A stretch of DNA of 14,350 bases. It comes from Bacillota bacterium (GTDB taxonomy: Bacteria; Bacillota; Clostridia; Christensenellales; CAG-138). The position numbers and the translations under genes are program-made. Numbering within the stretch: the stretch's first letter is position 1; every line of letters starts with the position of its first letter. Below the pieces are notes generated by a model, which made no database searches, had not been told where the DNA came from, and saw only the letters and a list, made by a program, of their open reading frames with translations. This document shows positions 6,084 through 13,619 of the stretch, piece by piece. The stretch is taken from the NCBI GenBank assembly GCA_023396535.1, contig JAEWWD010000175.1, positions 1 to 14,350 of the forward strand, in the 5' to 3' direction.

Positions 6084-6121
6084 GTCTCCCCCTTTATGGC
6101 GTACGGGCACCCAATGAATTC

Positions 6122-6622
6122 TTATACAGGCTTTACCGGCTGCAACAGCCTGTGGAACAGCACGTATATGGCGCTGCTTAGTCTATTGAGCGCATATTGC
6201 ACTTGCGCGTTTCCGCCGTGCTCCGCTGCGTGCACGGCTGCAAGCTCCGCCTCGCGCACATGCGCGCGCAGCAGGTTGAGCATCGCGGGCACCCGCCCCA
6301 TCGAATATGACGGCTGCGGTTTGTGAAATGAACGGTAACAGGCATGCGAGGCATCGTGCAGCGCCTGCGGAGTCATGCCAAACAGGGTCTCAAATACAAG
6401 CGGCTCACCTGTAACGTCTACACGAATCAGGGTTTGCAACAGAGTGAGCATTTCCTCAAGCTGATCTGCGAGGCCGCCATAACCAGCCGCGTGGGCTTCC
6501 GCCTGCAGCAGCACGGTTTCCGCTTGCAGGGTATCCAGTTTGCCGCGCAGAGCGATACGCGTATCTGTTTTGGGCACAAGCTCCCTTCCGTTGAGATGCG
6601 TCATGTTCTCCGGCTTATCCAT
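6122..6622 (-). CDS. Short EutT-like cobalamin adenosyltransferase
   Basis: A 166-residue protein matching the catalytic part of EutT-type ATP:corrinoid adenosyltransferases. It begins MTHLNGRELVPKTDTRIALRGKLDTLQA, continues with GEPLVFETLFGMTPQALHDASH and PSYSMGRVPAMLNLLRAHVREAELAA, and ends QYALNRLSSAIYVLFHR. These enzymes transfer adenosyl from ATP to reduced corrinoid to make coenzyme B12. Typical EutT is about 100 residues longer, with an N-terminal region carrying a Cys-rich metal site (HX11CCX2C); that part is absent here. No ethanolamine genes are nearby. The start at 6622 follows GGAGG with 7-base spacing. It lies between eno and the CDGSH gene, and that iron-sulfur neighbour might supply electrons for cob(II) reduction (inference). 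Confidence 0.72.
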   Translation of the reverse strand: MDKPENMTHLNGRELVPKTDTRIALRGKLDTLQAETVLLQAEAHAAGYGGLADQLEEMLTLLQTLIRVDVTGEPLVFETLFGMTPQALHDASHACYRSFHKPQPSYSMGRVPAMLNLLRAHVREAELAAVHAAEHGGNAQVQYALNRLSSAIYVLFHRLLQPVKPV

Positions 6623-6664
6623 AACTCCCCCTCCCCCGCGCCATTCTTATGCGGGATCAATATA

Positions 6665-6692
6665 ACCGGCCCGCCGATATCGGCGGGCCGGT
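6665..6692. terminator. 28-bp perfect GC-rich palindrome between eno and the ATR gene
   Basis: The 14 bases ACCGGCCCGCCGAT (6665-6678) are followed directly by their exact reverse complement ATCGGCGGGCCGGT (6679-6692). As RNA this gives about 12 bp with a 4-base loop, 16 bases after the eno stop on the minus strand. The minus-strand sequence after it is AT-containing but has no T run. It is probably the 3' end of eno mRNA or a partial terminator allowing readthrough into the adenosyltransferase gene. Confidence 0.6.
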
Positions 6693-6708
6693 ATGGTTTC
6701 AATTCCTA

Positions 6709-8079
<1,371 letters not shown>

Positions 8080-8150
8080 TCAGGAAACTCCCAACAGCCA
8101 AAGTACGCCAATAAGGTCGTCCGGCATTCTATCGCATTCTTTTGCCGTGC

Positions 8151-9368
8151 TCATTTCTCATACGTCAGTCCGAGTATGCAGAACACTCTGCTCCCCTTGT
8201 AAGTCATCCAATTGTAAGAGACTGAAGAAAGCCTCCGCCGGTTCATCCAGTTCTCCATCCATGCCTTGAGATGTTCCTGAATGTCCTCCATCTGTTCGTC
8301 CGTCTCCACGCGCGCCATCACGAGCGTTTCCCCGTTTTCGTAAGCGGTGCTCAGCGCGTCCTGAAACGCCTCCTTCAGATCCACGCCATCCTTAAAGTAC
8401 GCGCCGCTTCGTACATAATAGTTCTGGACGGTATCATCGCAGACGGGAAGCCCCCAGCCTTCATAAATATCGTCCAGTTGGCGGCTCTGGTACATTTCCT
8501 TATCCGTCAGGTTGAAATAAGCGTAACAGGTCCCCTGCGGGAGCTGACCGTCGGAATCGTCCCAGGTGATATCCATCTCGTAGTAGCTACGCCCTATCCG
8601 GGCAACGTTCCACGCGTGCTTTTCAGGCCGGGCATTCTCTTCTTCCGGTGACCATGCTTCACCGGTCAATATCAGGCATGGGATGTCCGCCGCGCGCAAC
8701 GCCATGCACAGCGCCTTAGAGTACCCTTCGCACCGCGCCTGTCCGAGCACCAGCGCGCCGTACGCGGTTCCCGCGTGTACGCCGTCCTCGCGGTAATCGC
8801 AGCATTGTATGATGGAATCGTATATCAATCGTTCTTTTTCAAAATCGTCAAGGCCCGCGGCCGCCTTCAGCCAGTTCGCCAATATGCCTTGTATCTTAGC
8901 GCTGGCCTGCTCATATTCCGTCTCACTGAGAATATATGTCGGCTTGACGGACAGCACTTTTTCAGGGATATCCTCACGAACATAATAGGAATAATCGCCG
9001 CTGATCTGGAACAGCTCCGGACAGTCGTAGCTCAAAAGCCACATGGCGTCGCTGAGGGTTTCCTCATCCACCGGTTCAGGAAATTTTATTTCCTCTTCAA
9101 ACGCCATGATACCCTGGTAGATACCGATGCACAGCTCGCGCTCTTTCTCCGGCATGTTCCGGATAAAGTAGGTATCCTCTATGCTTGGTATGCCATTTTG
9201 CACCTGCCCGTCCCATTTGATCTGTGCTGCGGACGGCGTTGGCGCCACAGTTGTAGGTGAGGGAGAATTGCTTTGGGAAGGAATGAGCTGCGGCAAAAGC
9301 GAGCAGGCGCAAAGCAATGCGGATAATAGAATAACCGCCGCCAACAGCGCGTTCCGCCATTTTTTCAT
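8151..9368 (-). CDS. Transglutaminase-like surface lipoprotein
   Basis: A 405-residue exported protein. The signal peptide runs over residues 1-21 with a lipobox ending LCAC (lipidated Cys probably C22). A Ser/Pro/Thr-rich spacer (about 31-48) leads to the body. The centre carries a papain-like transglutaminase-core triad: C213 in GQARCEGYSKA, H251 in EKHAWNVARI and D266 in YYEMDITWDD. Such domains in bacteria act as proteases, peptidoglycan-associated enzymes or cross-linkers; the substrate here is unknown. The protein is presumably anchored on the outer face of the membrane. It follows radA by 40 bases on the same strand, so it is probably in the same operon, though a functional tie to DNA repair is not obvious. 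Confidence 0.82.
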   Translation of the reverse strand: MKKWRNALLAAVILLSALLCACSLLPQLIPSQSNSPSPTTVAPTPSAAQIKWDGQVQNGIPSIEDTYFIRNMPEKERELCIGIYQGIMAFEEEIKFPEPVDEETLSDAMWLLSYDCPELFQISGDYSYYVREDIPEKVLSVKPTYILSETEYEQASAKIQGILANWLKAAAGLDDFEKERLIYDSIIQCCDYREDGVHAGTAYGALVLGQARCEGYSKALCMALRAADIPCLILTGEAWSPEEENARPEKHAWNVARIGRSYYEMDITWDDSDGQLPQGTCYAYFNLTDKEMYQSRQLDDIYEGWGLPVCDDTVQNYYVRSGAYFKDGVDLKEAFQDALSTAYENGETLVMARVETDEQMEDIQEHLKAWMENWMNRRRLSSVSYNWMTYKGSRVFCILGLTYEK

Positions 9369-9408
9369 GCCTACCCCCGCTTACAAAAAAATTGTGCCTA
9401 TTATTTAC

Positions 9409-10734
9409 TCAAAGCAATGCGACTGCTTCCGCCACATTGCGCACCGGAATCAACTGCGCCCCCGGTACAGAAGGCAGGCTGTCAACACGCGGCACGATCA
9501 GGCTAGTGAATCCAAGCCGTACGCATTCGCGCATACGCTTCTCCATTTGGGATACGGCGCGCACCTCGCCCGTCAACCCTACCTCACCGATTGCGGCAAC
9601 GGATTGATCAAGCGGCTTTTCCTTGTAACAGGACGCGACGCACAGCGCCGCGCCAAGATCCGCCGCCCGCTCGAAAATGCGCAGACCTCCCACCACATTG
9701 AGATATACGTCTTTATCCGACAGGCGCAGCCGCGCCTTGTTTTCGAGCACCGCGAGCAGCAGCGACAGCCGCCCCGCGTCTATCCCCGCCGCCGTGCGCC
9801 GCGGCGAGCCGAACGCCGTTTGCGCCAGAAGCGCCTGCACTTCCGCGAGCATGGGGCGCGTTCCTTCCAATGCGCATACTACGGCGCAGCCGGGCAAATG
9901 CTGCCCGGAGAGGAACAACCGGGACGGGTCCTGTACCTGACGCATACCGTCGTCGCACATTTCAAATACGCCGACCTCGTTTGTGGAGCCAAATCGGTTT
10001 TTGACGGCGCGCAGCAGGCGAAGATCCGCATGCCGCTCGCCTTCAAAATACAGTACCGTATCCACCATATGCTCCAATATCCGCGGTCCTGCGATCGCGC
10101 CGTCCTTCGTAACATGGCCCACGATACAAATTGCCGCGCCGGTGCTTTTGGCCGTTCTCGTAAGCGTCGCGGTCGCCTCACGCACCTGACTCACGCTGCC
10201 CGCCGTTCCCGGGAGTTCCGCTGAGGACATGGTCTGTATGGAGTCGACCACTACAAAACCGGGTTTCAGCCGCCGGATTTCCGCTTCCACCGCGGCAAGA
10301 TCCGTCTCGGCGAGCAGCAGCACATCCGCGCCGATATGCAGGCGCTCCGCGCGCATTTTGATCTGCGCGGGGGATTCCTCGCCCGAAACGTACAGCACTT
10401 TTCCTTGCGCAGCCAGATGCGCCGTAACCTGCAGCAGGAGCGTCGACTTGCCTATGCCCGGGTCGCCCCCTATCAGCACCGTCATGCCCGGGACCAACCC
10501 GCCGCCCAGTACACGGTCGAGTTCGGCCATTCCGGTACCTGTGCGGGCGGCGGATGCTGAATCCACCTGGGACAGCGGCTGCGCTTGCGCGAATGCGCCC
10601 GCGGCGCGTACCGAAACAGTCGCGCTCTCCACCATCGTATTCCAGCTTCCGCAGCCGGGACATTTTCCCAGCCACTTGGAGCTTTCATATCCGCATTCTC
10701 CGCAGAAGAATACCGGATGTGCGTTTTTTGGCAT
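9409..10734 (-). CDS. radA: DNA repair/recombination protein RadA (Sms)
   Basis: A 441-residue RadA. It has an N-terminal C4 zinc finger (C11, C14, C25 and C28), a RecA-like ATPase with Walker A GGDPGIGKST (89-98) and Walker B VVVDSIQT, the RadA-specific KNRFGSTNEVG motif (245-255), and a C-terminal Lon-protease-like domain ending near VRNVAEAVALL. RadA is a hexameric helicase that extends D-loops and processes recombination intermediates; it is important in repair and natural transformation. Length is close to the usual 450 or so. The start at 10734 follows GGAGGG. Genes on both sides on the same strand encode exported proteins; only 19 bases separate it from the upstream one. In many Bacillota radA instead neighbours clpC or disA, so this placement is unusual. 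Confidence 0.97.
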   Translation of the reverse strand: MPKNAHPVFFCGECGYESSKWLGKCPGCGSWNTMVESATVSVRAAGAFAQAQPLSQVDSASAARTGTGMAELDRVLGGGLVPGMTVLIGGDPGIGKSTLLLQVTAHLAAQGKVLYVSGEESPAQIKMRAERLHIGADVLLLAETDLAAVEAEIRRLKPGFVVVDSIQTMSSAELPGTAGSVSQVREATATLTRTAKSTGAAICIVGHVTKDGAIAGPRILEHMVDTVLYFEGERHADLRLLRAVKNRFGSTNEVGVFEMCDDGMRQVQDPSRLFLSGQHLPGCAVVCALEGTRPMLAEVQALLAQTAFGSPRRTAAGIDAGRLSLLLAVLENKARLRLSDKDVYLNVVGGLRIFERAADLGAALCVASCYKEKPLDQSVAAIGEVGLTGEVRAVSQMEKRMRECVRLGFTSLIVPRVDSLPSVPGAQLIPVRNVAEAVALL

Positions 10735-10753
10735 GGTTCCCTCCTGGCCAAGC

Positions 10754-11959
10754 TTACTCGACCCGCGCGTATTTCATGATATCCCGCTCGCGGGAGGTAA
10801 CGTCCATCCAGATCACGACTCCGTTGGATACGCCCAACAACTGCGCACGCTCGCGTTCCGCAGGCGGCGTTATGACGGTTGTCGATCCATCGTCAAAGAA
10901 GAACACATGAATCGACTCGTTCTTGCTGTATGCCGCAAATGTATCCGAAAGACCGTATTCGACAATGTCTTCCGCTAACAGCTTCGGCTTTTGCGCGTAC
11001 TGCGTCCAATACAGGTCGTCGCCTACGCTGTGGCTGCCATTGCGCCAAATCCACTGCCTACCGTTCGTCATGGGATCGTGGACGTAAGTGTTGGGCGTAT
11101 ATACGGATGTTTTCCCCACGCTTCGCTGCACGCTGTAAATCGCGCTTACCTGCGCTTCATCCAGTTCCGCTTCGGTAACATTGGGGTCCGCGTCCGCATA
11201 AATAATTTCTCCGCCGCACATGGATAGGGAGGATTGCCCGTACGCCGTATTGTTGAATAGATGCACAGCCACATTTTCCATTGTGGTAAGATCGCAGGCA
11301 AACAATTTATCCATGCGGCTGCCGGTGCGCTCCATCCACGCAAGTATGTCCCCGTCCAAATACAGTTTTGGCTGTCCGACGTACACCTGCTTGACCACTT
11401 TAGCTTCTCCCGTGGAAAGCCGTATAGCGCGAATCACACCGCCGCCCTCCGCCTTTGAATCAAAGTACGCCAGCCAGTCGCCGTTCAGCACAGGGTAAAT
11501 ATAACTGTCGTTCGTGCGTTCAGCCGATATCTTTTCATACGTATTCGCCCGCATATCAAGTTTAAACAATGCGTCCATGCGAACTGCGTCGTTTACCAGC
11601 CGCCCGGCGGTAAATACAAGCGTATCTCCCCAGGCGTAAGGATCGGCGAACCATTTATATTCGTCATATCCCGTAAGAACCACCTCATGCTGCAATTCCG
11701 CCGGGTCCACGCGTGTAACGGGATGCGGCGTAGGCGTTGGCCGTATGGTAGGGTGCGGCGTGGGCGTAGGCTGCCAGGGCGGATTATAGGAAATTCCCAG
11801 CTTGGGCAGCAATGCTGGCAGAGCCACGAACACGATCAACGCAATTACGCCAAGTATGCTCAATATGGTAGCGGACAGCGCCAAAATGGGGCCCGCATTT
11901 GTGGCCTTGAGGCTGGTCCTCCTGCGTTTTATCCTGCTTCTTCTTTCCCGTCTGGGCAT
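10754..11959 (-). CDS. Membrane-anchored extracellular protein, propeller-like, unknown function
   Basis: A 401-residue protein. It has a basic cytoplasmic N-terminus (RRERRSRIKRRR), one membrane segment (about 24-48) and a proline/threonine spacer with PTPTPHP twice (64-70 and 74-80). An extracellular domain of some 310 residues follows. That domain has repeated units of the type YPVLNGDWLAYFDSK, LYLDGDILAWMERTG and LSMCGGEIIYADAD, each with a G-D/G-E turn before a hydrophobic strand. This suggests a TolB-like beta-propeller reading as a sensor or binding surface (inference). It has no catalytic motif I can recognise. The start at 11959 follows AGGAGAG. It is the first gene of the minus-strand cluster with radA and the lipoprotein, behind a long structured leader. 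Confidence 0.75.
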   Translation of the reverse strand: MPRRERRSRIKRRRTSLKATNAGPILALSATILSILGVIALIVFVALPALLPKLGISYNPPWQPTPTPHPTIRPTPTPHPVTRVDPAELQHEVVLTGYDEYKWFADPYAWGDTLVFTAGRLVNDAVRMDALFKLDMRANTYEKISAERTNDSYIYPVLNGDWLAYFDSKAEGGGVIRAIRLSTGEAKVVKQVYVGQPKLYLDGDILAWMERTGSRMDKLFACDLTTMENVAVHLFNNTAYGQSSLSMCGGEIIYADADPNVTEAELDEAQVSAIYSVQRSVGKTSVYTPNTYVHDPMTNGRQWIWRNGSHSVGDDLYWTQYAQKPKLLAEDIVEYGLSDTFAAYSKNESIHVFFFDDGSTTVITPPAERERAQLLGVSNGVVIWMDVTSRERDIMKYARVE

Positions 11960-11997
11960 AGCTCTCTCCTAAACGGCGCAATACGCCGCGCCTCAGG

Positions 11998-12029
11998 CCG
12001 CAGATAAGCCCGTTGGGTATCATCCGCGG
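11998..12029 (-). other. Hairpin in the leader of the membrane-protein/radA cluster
   Basis: Read on the minus strand, CCGCGGATGA and TTATCTGCGG pair over 10 bp with two G-U pairs, and CCC/GGG pair inside around an AAC loop. A second small hairpin, CGGCG/CGCCG (11974-11988), lies just before the ribosome-binding site. The leader from the predicted start point would be about 200 bases. This may be a regulatory leader; no known riboswitch class was recognised. Confidence 0.35.
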
Positions 12030-12163
12030 GAATTCTGTTGCAAATATCTCTTTTGGCTGCTTTTTCACCAATTAAACATACACGTCGTCAAATCGGGTAG
12101 AAAATAAGGAAACTCAATCCCTCAGCCTCCCCCGGATAAGGACGACAGCAGCCCGGCTTTTTG

Positions 12164-12193
12164 AGTATATCACACTTGACGAATATCGGACAA
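12164..12193 (-). promoter_or_regulatory. Candidate promoter of the membrane-protein/radA/lipoprotein cluster
   Basis: On the minus strand, TTGTCC (12188-12193; 4 of 6) is followed after 18 bases by TATACT (12164-12169). The latter is preceded by TG one base away, an extended -10. It implies a leader of about 200 bases before the start at 11959. Confidence 0.45.
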
Positions 12194-12196
12194 GCC

Positions 12197-12234
12197 GCGT
12201 GCCTGCAACCTTGCCCACGCGGTTGCAGGCGCGC
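12197..12234. repeat. Inverted repeat between divergent promoters, candidate operator
   Basis: GCCTGCAACC (12201-12210) is the exact reverse complement of GGTTGCAGGC (12221-12230) with a 10-base spacer. Pairing extends to 12197-12234 if one G-U is allowed. The right arm covers the -35 of the kinase promoter, and the left arm abuts the -35 of the divergent promoter, so one bound factor could affect both. Confidence 0.5.
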
Positions 12235-12251
12235 ATGTCCTATGGTATAAT
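12223..12251 (+). promoter_or_regulatory. Candidate promoter of the kinase/ybaK operon
   Basis: A perfect TATAAT (12246-12251) is preceded by TGG, making an extended -10. The hexamer 17 bases upstream is TTGCAG (12223-12228), matching only the TTG of the -35. The start codon is 31 bases downstream of the -10. Confidence 0.65.
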
Positions 12252-12282
12252 GACGGCGTTATGTGAGCTGGGAGGGAAATGG

Positions 12283-12957
12283 ATGGCGCAAACCGCAGTG
12301 ATCGCGTTTGAAGGCATTGACGGCAGCGGAAAAACCGTGCAGCTGTATCATCTGGAACGCGCCCTTAAAAAGCGCGGTATGCTTGTGGATACGATGTCCT
12401 TTCCAATGTACGGCAGTTTTTTTGGCCGTGAAATCGGAAGATACCTCACTGGCGCCGACGGCGTCAACGCGTGCGACGTAGATGGCAAGAGCATGGCGCT
12501 TTGGTTTGCGCTCGATCGCTTTGAAGCTTTTCAGGGCTATCGGGATGGTGAAGTGGACGTTCTGCTCATCAACCGGTATGTACTCTCCAACGCCGTGTAC
12601 CAGAGCATCCGCGACTGTGACTTGGACAAGCCGGATCTTCTCGATTTTGTGCTGGAGCTCGAATACGATCATTTCGGCATACCCGTCGCTGACGCGCATA
12701 TTTACCTCGACGTCAACATTGAGGAAGCGGGGCTCAACGTTTACCGCAAGGGATACCGCGACTACGCCGGGATGGAAAAGGACGTCTATGAATCAAAGTC
12801 CAGCCTGCAGCGGCGCGCGCGCGCAAAATATCTGGAATATGCGAACCTGCTCGATAACGTGCATGTCATACCCTGCATGCAGGACGAAAACCTGAAAAGC
12901 GAGAAGGATATCGCAATGCTGATCGAAGAGGATCTTTTCCGTACGGGAATACTATAA
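12283..12957 (+). CDS. Thymidylate kinase-like protein
   Basis: A 224-residue P-loop kinase of the thymidylate kinase family, which phosphorylates dTMP to dTDP for DNA synthesis. It has the P-loop EGIDGSGKT (10-18), the SFPMYGSFFGREIGRYLTG substrate region, an ALDRF motif and the LINRYVLSNAVYQ segment matching the (D/N)RY-S-AYQ nucleoside site. RRARAKYLEYANL lies in the LID/C-terminal part. Length is slightly above the usual 205-215. The start at 12283 has an ideal GGAGG 7 bases upstream; upstream in-frame codons lie within the promoter. It does not sit beside holB or recR, the common tmk context, so a second kinase of this family elsewhere in the genome is possible. The YbaK gene follows after 11 bases. 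Confidence 0.85.
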   Translation: MAQTAVIAFEGIDGSGKTVQLYHLERALKKRGMLVDTMSFPMYGSFFGREIGRYLTGADGVNACDVDGKSMALWFALDRFEAFQGYRDGEVDVLLINRYVLSNAVYQSIRDCDLDKPDLLDFVLELEYDHFGIPVADAHIYLDVNIEEAGLNVYRKGYRDYAGMEKDVYESKSSLQRRARAKYLEYANLLDNVHVIPCMQDENLKSEKDIAMLIEEDLFRTGIL

Positions 12958-12968
12958 CGGGATAACTA

Positions 12969-13445
12969 GTGGCAATGGGAATTTTTGAAGTCAGACAGTA
13001 TTTTAAACAGCACGGCATCCCCGAGGAAATCAGGGAATTCGACGTTTCCAGCGCGACGGTTGATCTTGCCGCGCTTGCGTTGGGCGTAGCCCCGCAGAGA
13101 ATAGCAAAAACGCTCTCCTTTGAGAAAGACGGCAGCGCTCTTCTGGTGCTTGCCGCCGGCGATGCCCGCATCGATAACCGGAAATTCCGCGAAACATTCG
13201 GACGTAAAGCAAAAATGCTCTCCCCCGAGGATGCGTTGCGGCTGACGGGGCATCCTGTAGGTGGGGTTTGTCCGTTTGCAACGGCCACGCCCGTCGAGGT
13301 ATACTTGGACAACTCGCTCAAAAGGTTCGATATCGTATACCCCGCCGCGGGCAGTCCCGCCTCCTGTGTCGTCGTTTCTCCGGACCGGCTGCAGAAGATC
13401 ACCGGCGGACAATGGGTGGAAGTGTGCAATGTAGCGGAGGAATGA
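12969..13445 (+). CDS. YbaK/EbsC-type aminoacyl-tRNA deacylase
   Basis: A 158-residue single-domain protein of the YbaK/ProX/INS editing family. Relatives hydrolyse mischarged tRNAs, for example Cys-tRNA(Pro), acting in trans after prolyl-tRNA synthetase. Visible signatures are the conserved Lys in RIAKTLSF (K47), LLVLAAGDARIDNRK (58-72) and the GGVCPF loop (98-103), where the family usually has GG(V/I)SPFG. The start is a GTG at 12969, 7 bases after a weak GGG site; the ATG at 12975 is an alternative two codons later. It is 11 bases from the kinase stop, so probably the second gene of that operon. The exact tRNA substrate cannot be told from sequence. Confidence 0.87.
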   Translation: MAMGIFEVRQYFKQHGIPEEIREFDVSSATVDLAALALGVAPQRIAKTLSFEKDGSALLVLAAGDARIDNRKFRETFGRKAKMLSPEDALRLTGHPVGGVCPFATATPVEVYLDNSLKRFDIVYPAAGSPASCVVVSPDRLQKITGGQWVEVCNVAEE

Positions 13446-13466
13446 GCGATCGTCATCCGATGAGTT

Positions 13467-13501
13467 CTAAAAAATATTTTTTGCTTAAAAATATTTTTTA
13501 G
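13467..13501. repeat. AT-rich 15-bp inverted repeat between ybaK and the PLP enzyme gene
   Basis: CTAAAAAATATTTTT (13467-13481) is the exact reverse complement of AAAAATATTTTTTAG (13487-13501), separated by TGCTT. Each arm is itself nearly palindromic. It lies 21 bases after the ybaK-type stop and ends 18 bases before the -35 of the next promoter. It could act as a weak terminator, a protein site or an A/T-tract UP element. Confidence 0.55.
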
Positions 13502-13519
13502 TAATATGTACGGTGAGCA

Positions 13520-13548
13520 TTTACAAAATGCCGCAAATGGTCTACACT
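13520..13548 (+). promoter_or_regulatory. Candidate promoter of the PLP-dependent enzyme gene
   Basis: TTTACA (13520-13525; 5 of 6) is followed after 17 bases by TACACT (13543-13548; 4 of 6). The implied leader is about 65 bases. The A/T tracts immediately upstream could enhance it. Confidence 0.55.
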
Positions 13549-13619
13549 CTAATATAGGAAACCGGGGCACAAAGGCGTGCCTTTTGCAATCAAAGCATAC
13601 AGAAATGGAGCGAAGTATC

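Larger units (their letters stand above)
11960..12282. other. Divergent intergenic region of 323 bases
   Basis: This gap separates the minus-strand membrane-protein/radA cluster from the plus-strand kinase gene. It holds a candidate promoter in each direction, an inverted repeat between them, a hairpin-forming leader segment toward the minus-strand gene, and the ribosome-binding sites at its two ends. No convincing small gene or known riboswitch was recognised between about 12030 and 12160. Confidence 0.6.

Noticed and set aside
6084..6110. GTG start nine codons upstream for the CDGSH protein
   Set aside because: No ribosome-binding site precedes it, whereas the ATG at 6083 follows a G-rich site.
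6623..6708. Possible cobalamin riboswitch before the adenosyltransferase gene
   Set aside because: The gap is only 86 bases and is taken up by the palindrome and ribosome-binding site; no B12-box-like sequence was seen.
9181..10224. 347-codon open frame on the plus strand opposite radA and the lipoprotein gene
   Set aside because: It crosses two well-supported minus-strand genes and their intergenic gap, and its composition (very Arg/His/Gln-rich) is typical of an antisense shadow.
11784..12071. 95-codon minus-strand frame starting with GTG in the divergent gap
   Set aside because: It runs out of frame into the membrane-protein gene, has no ribosome-binding site and resembles no family.
12121..12165. 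Possible terminator ending in GGCTTTTT
   Set aside because: Two CCGG blocks are present but no proper stem precedes the short T run, and no plus-strand gene ends here.
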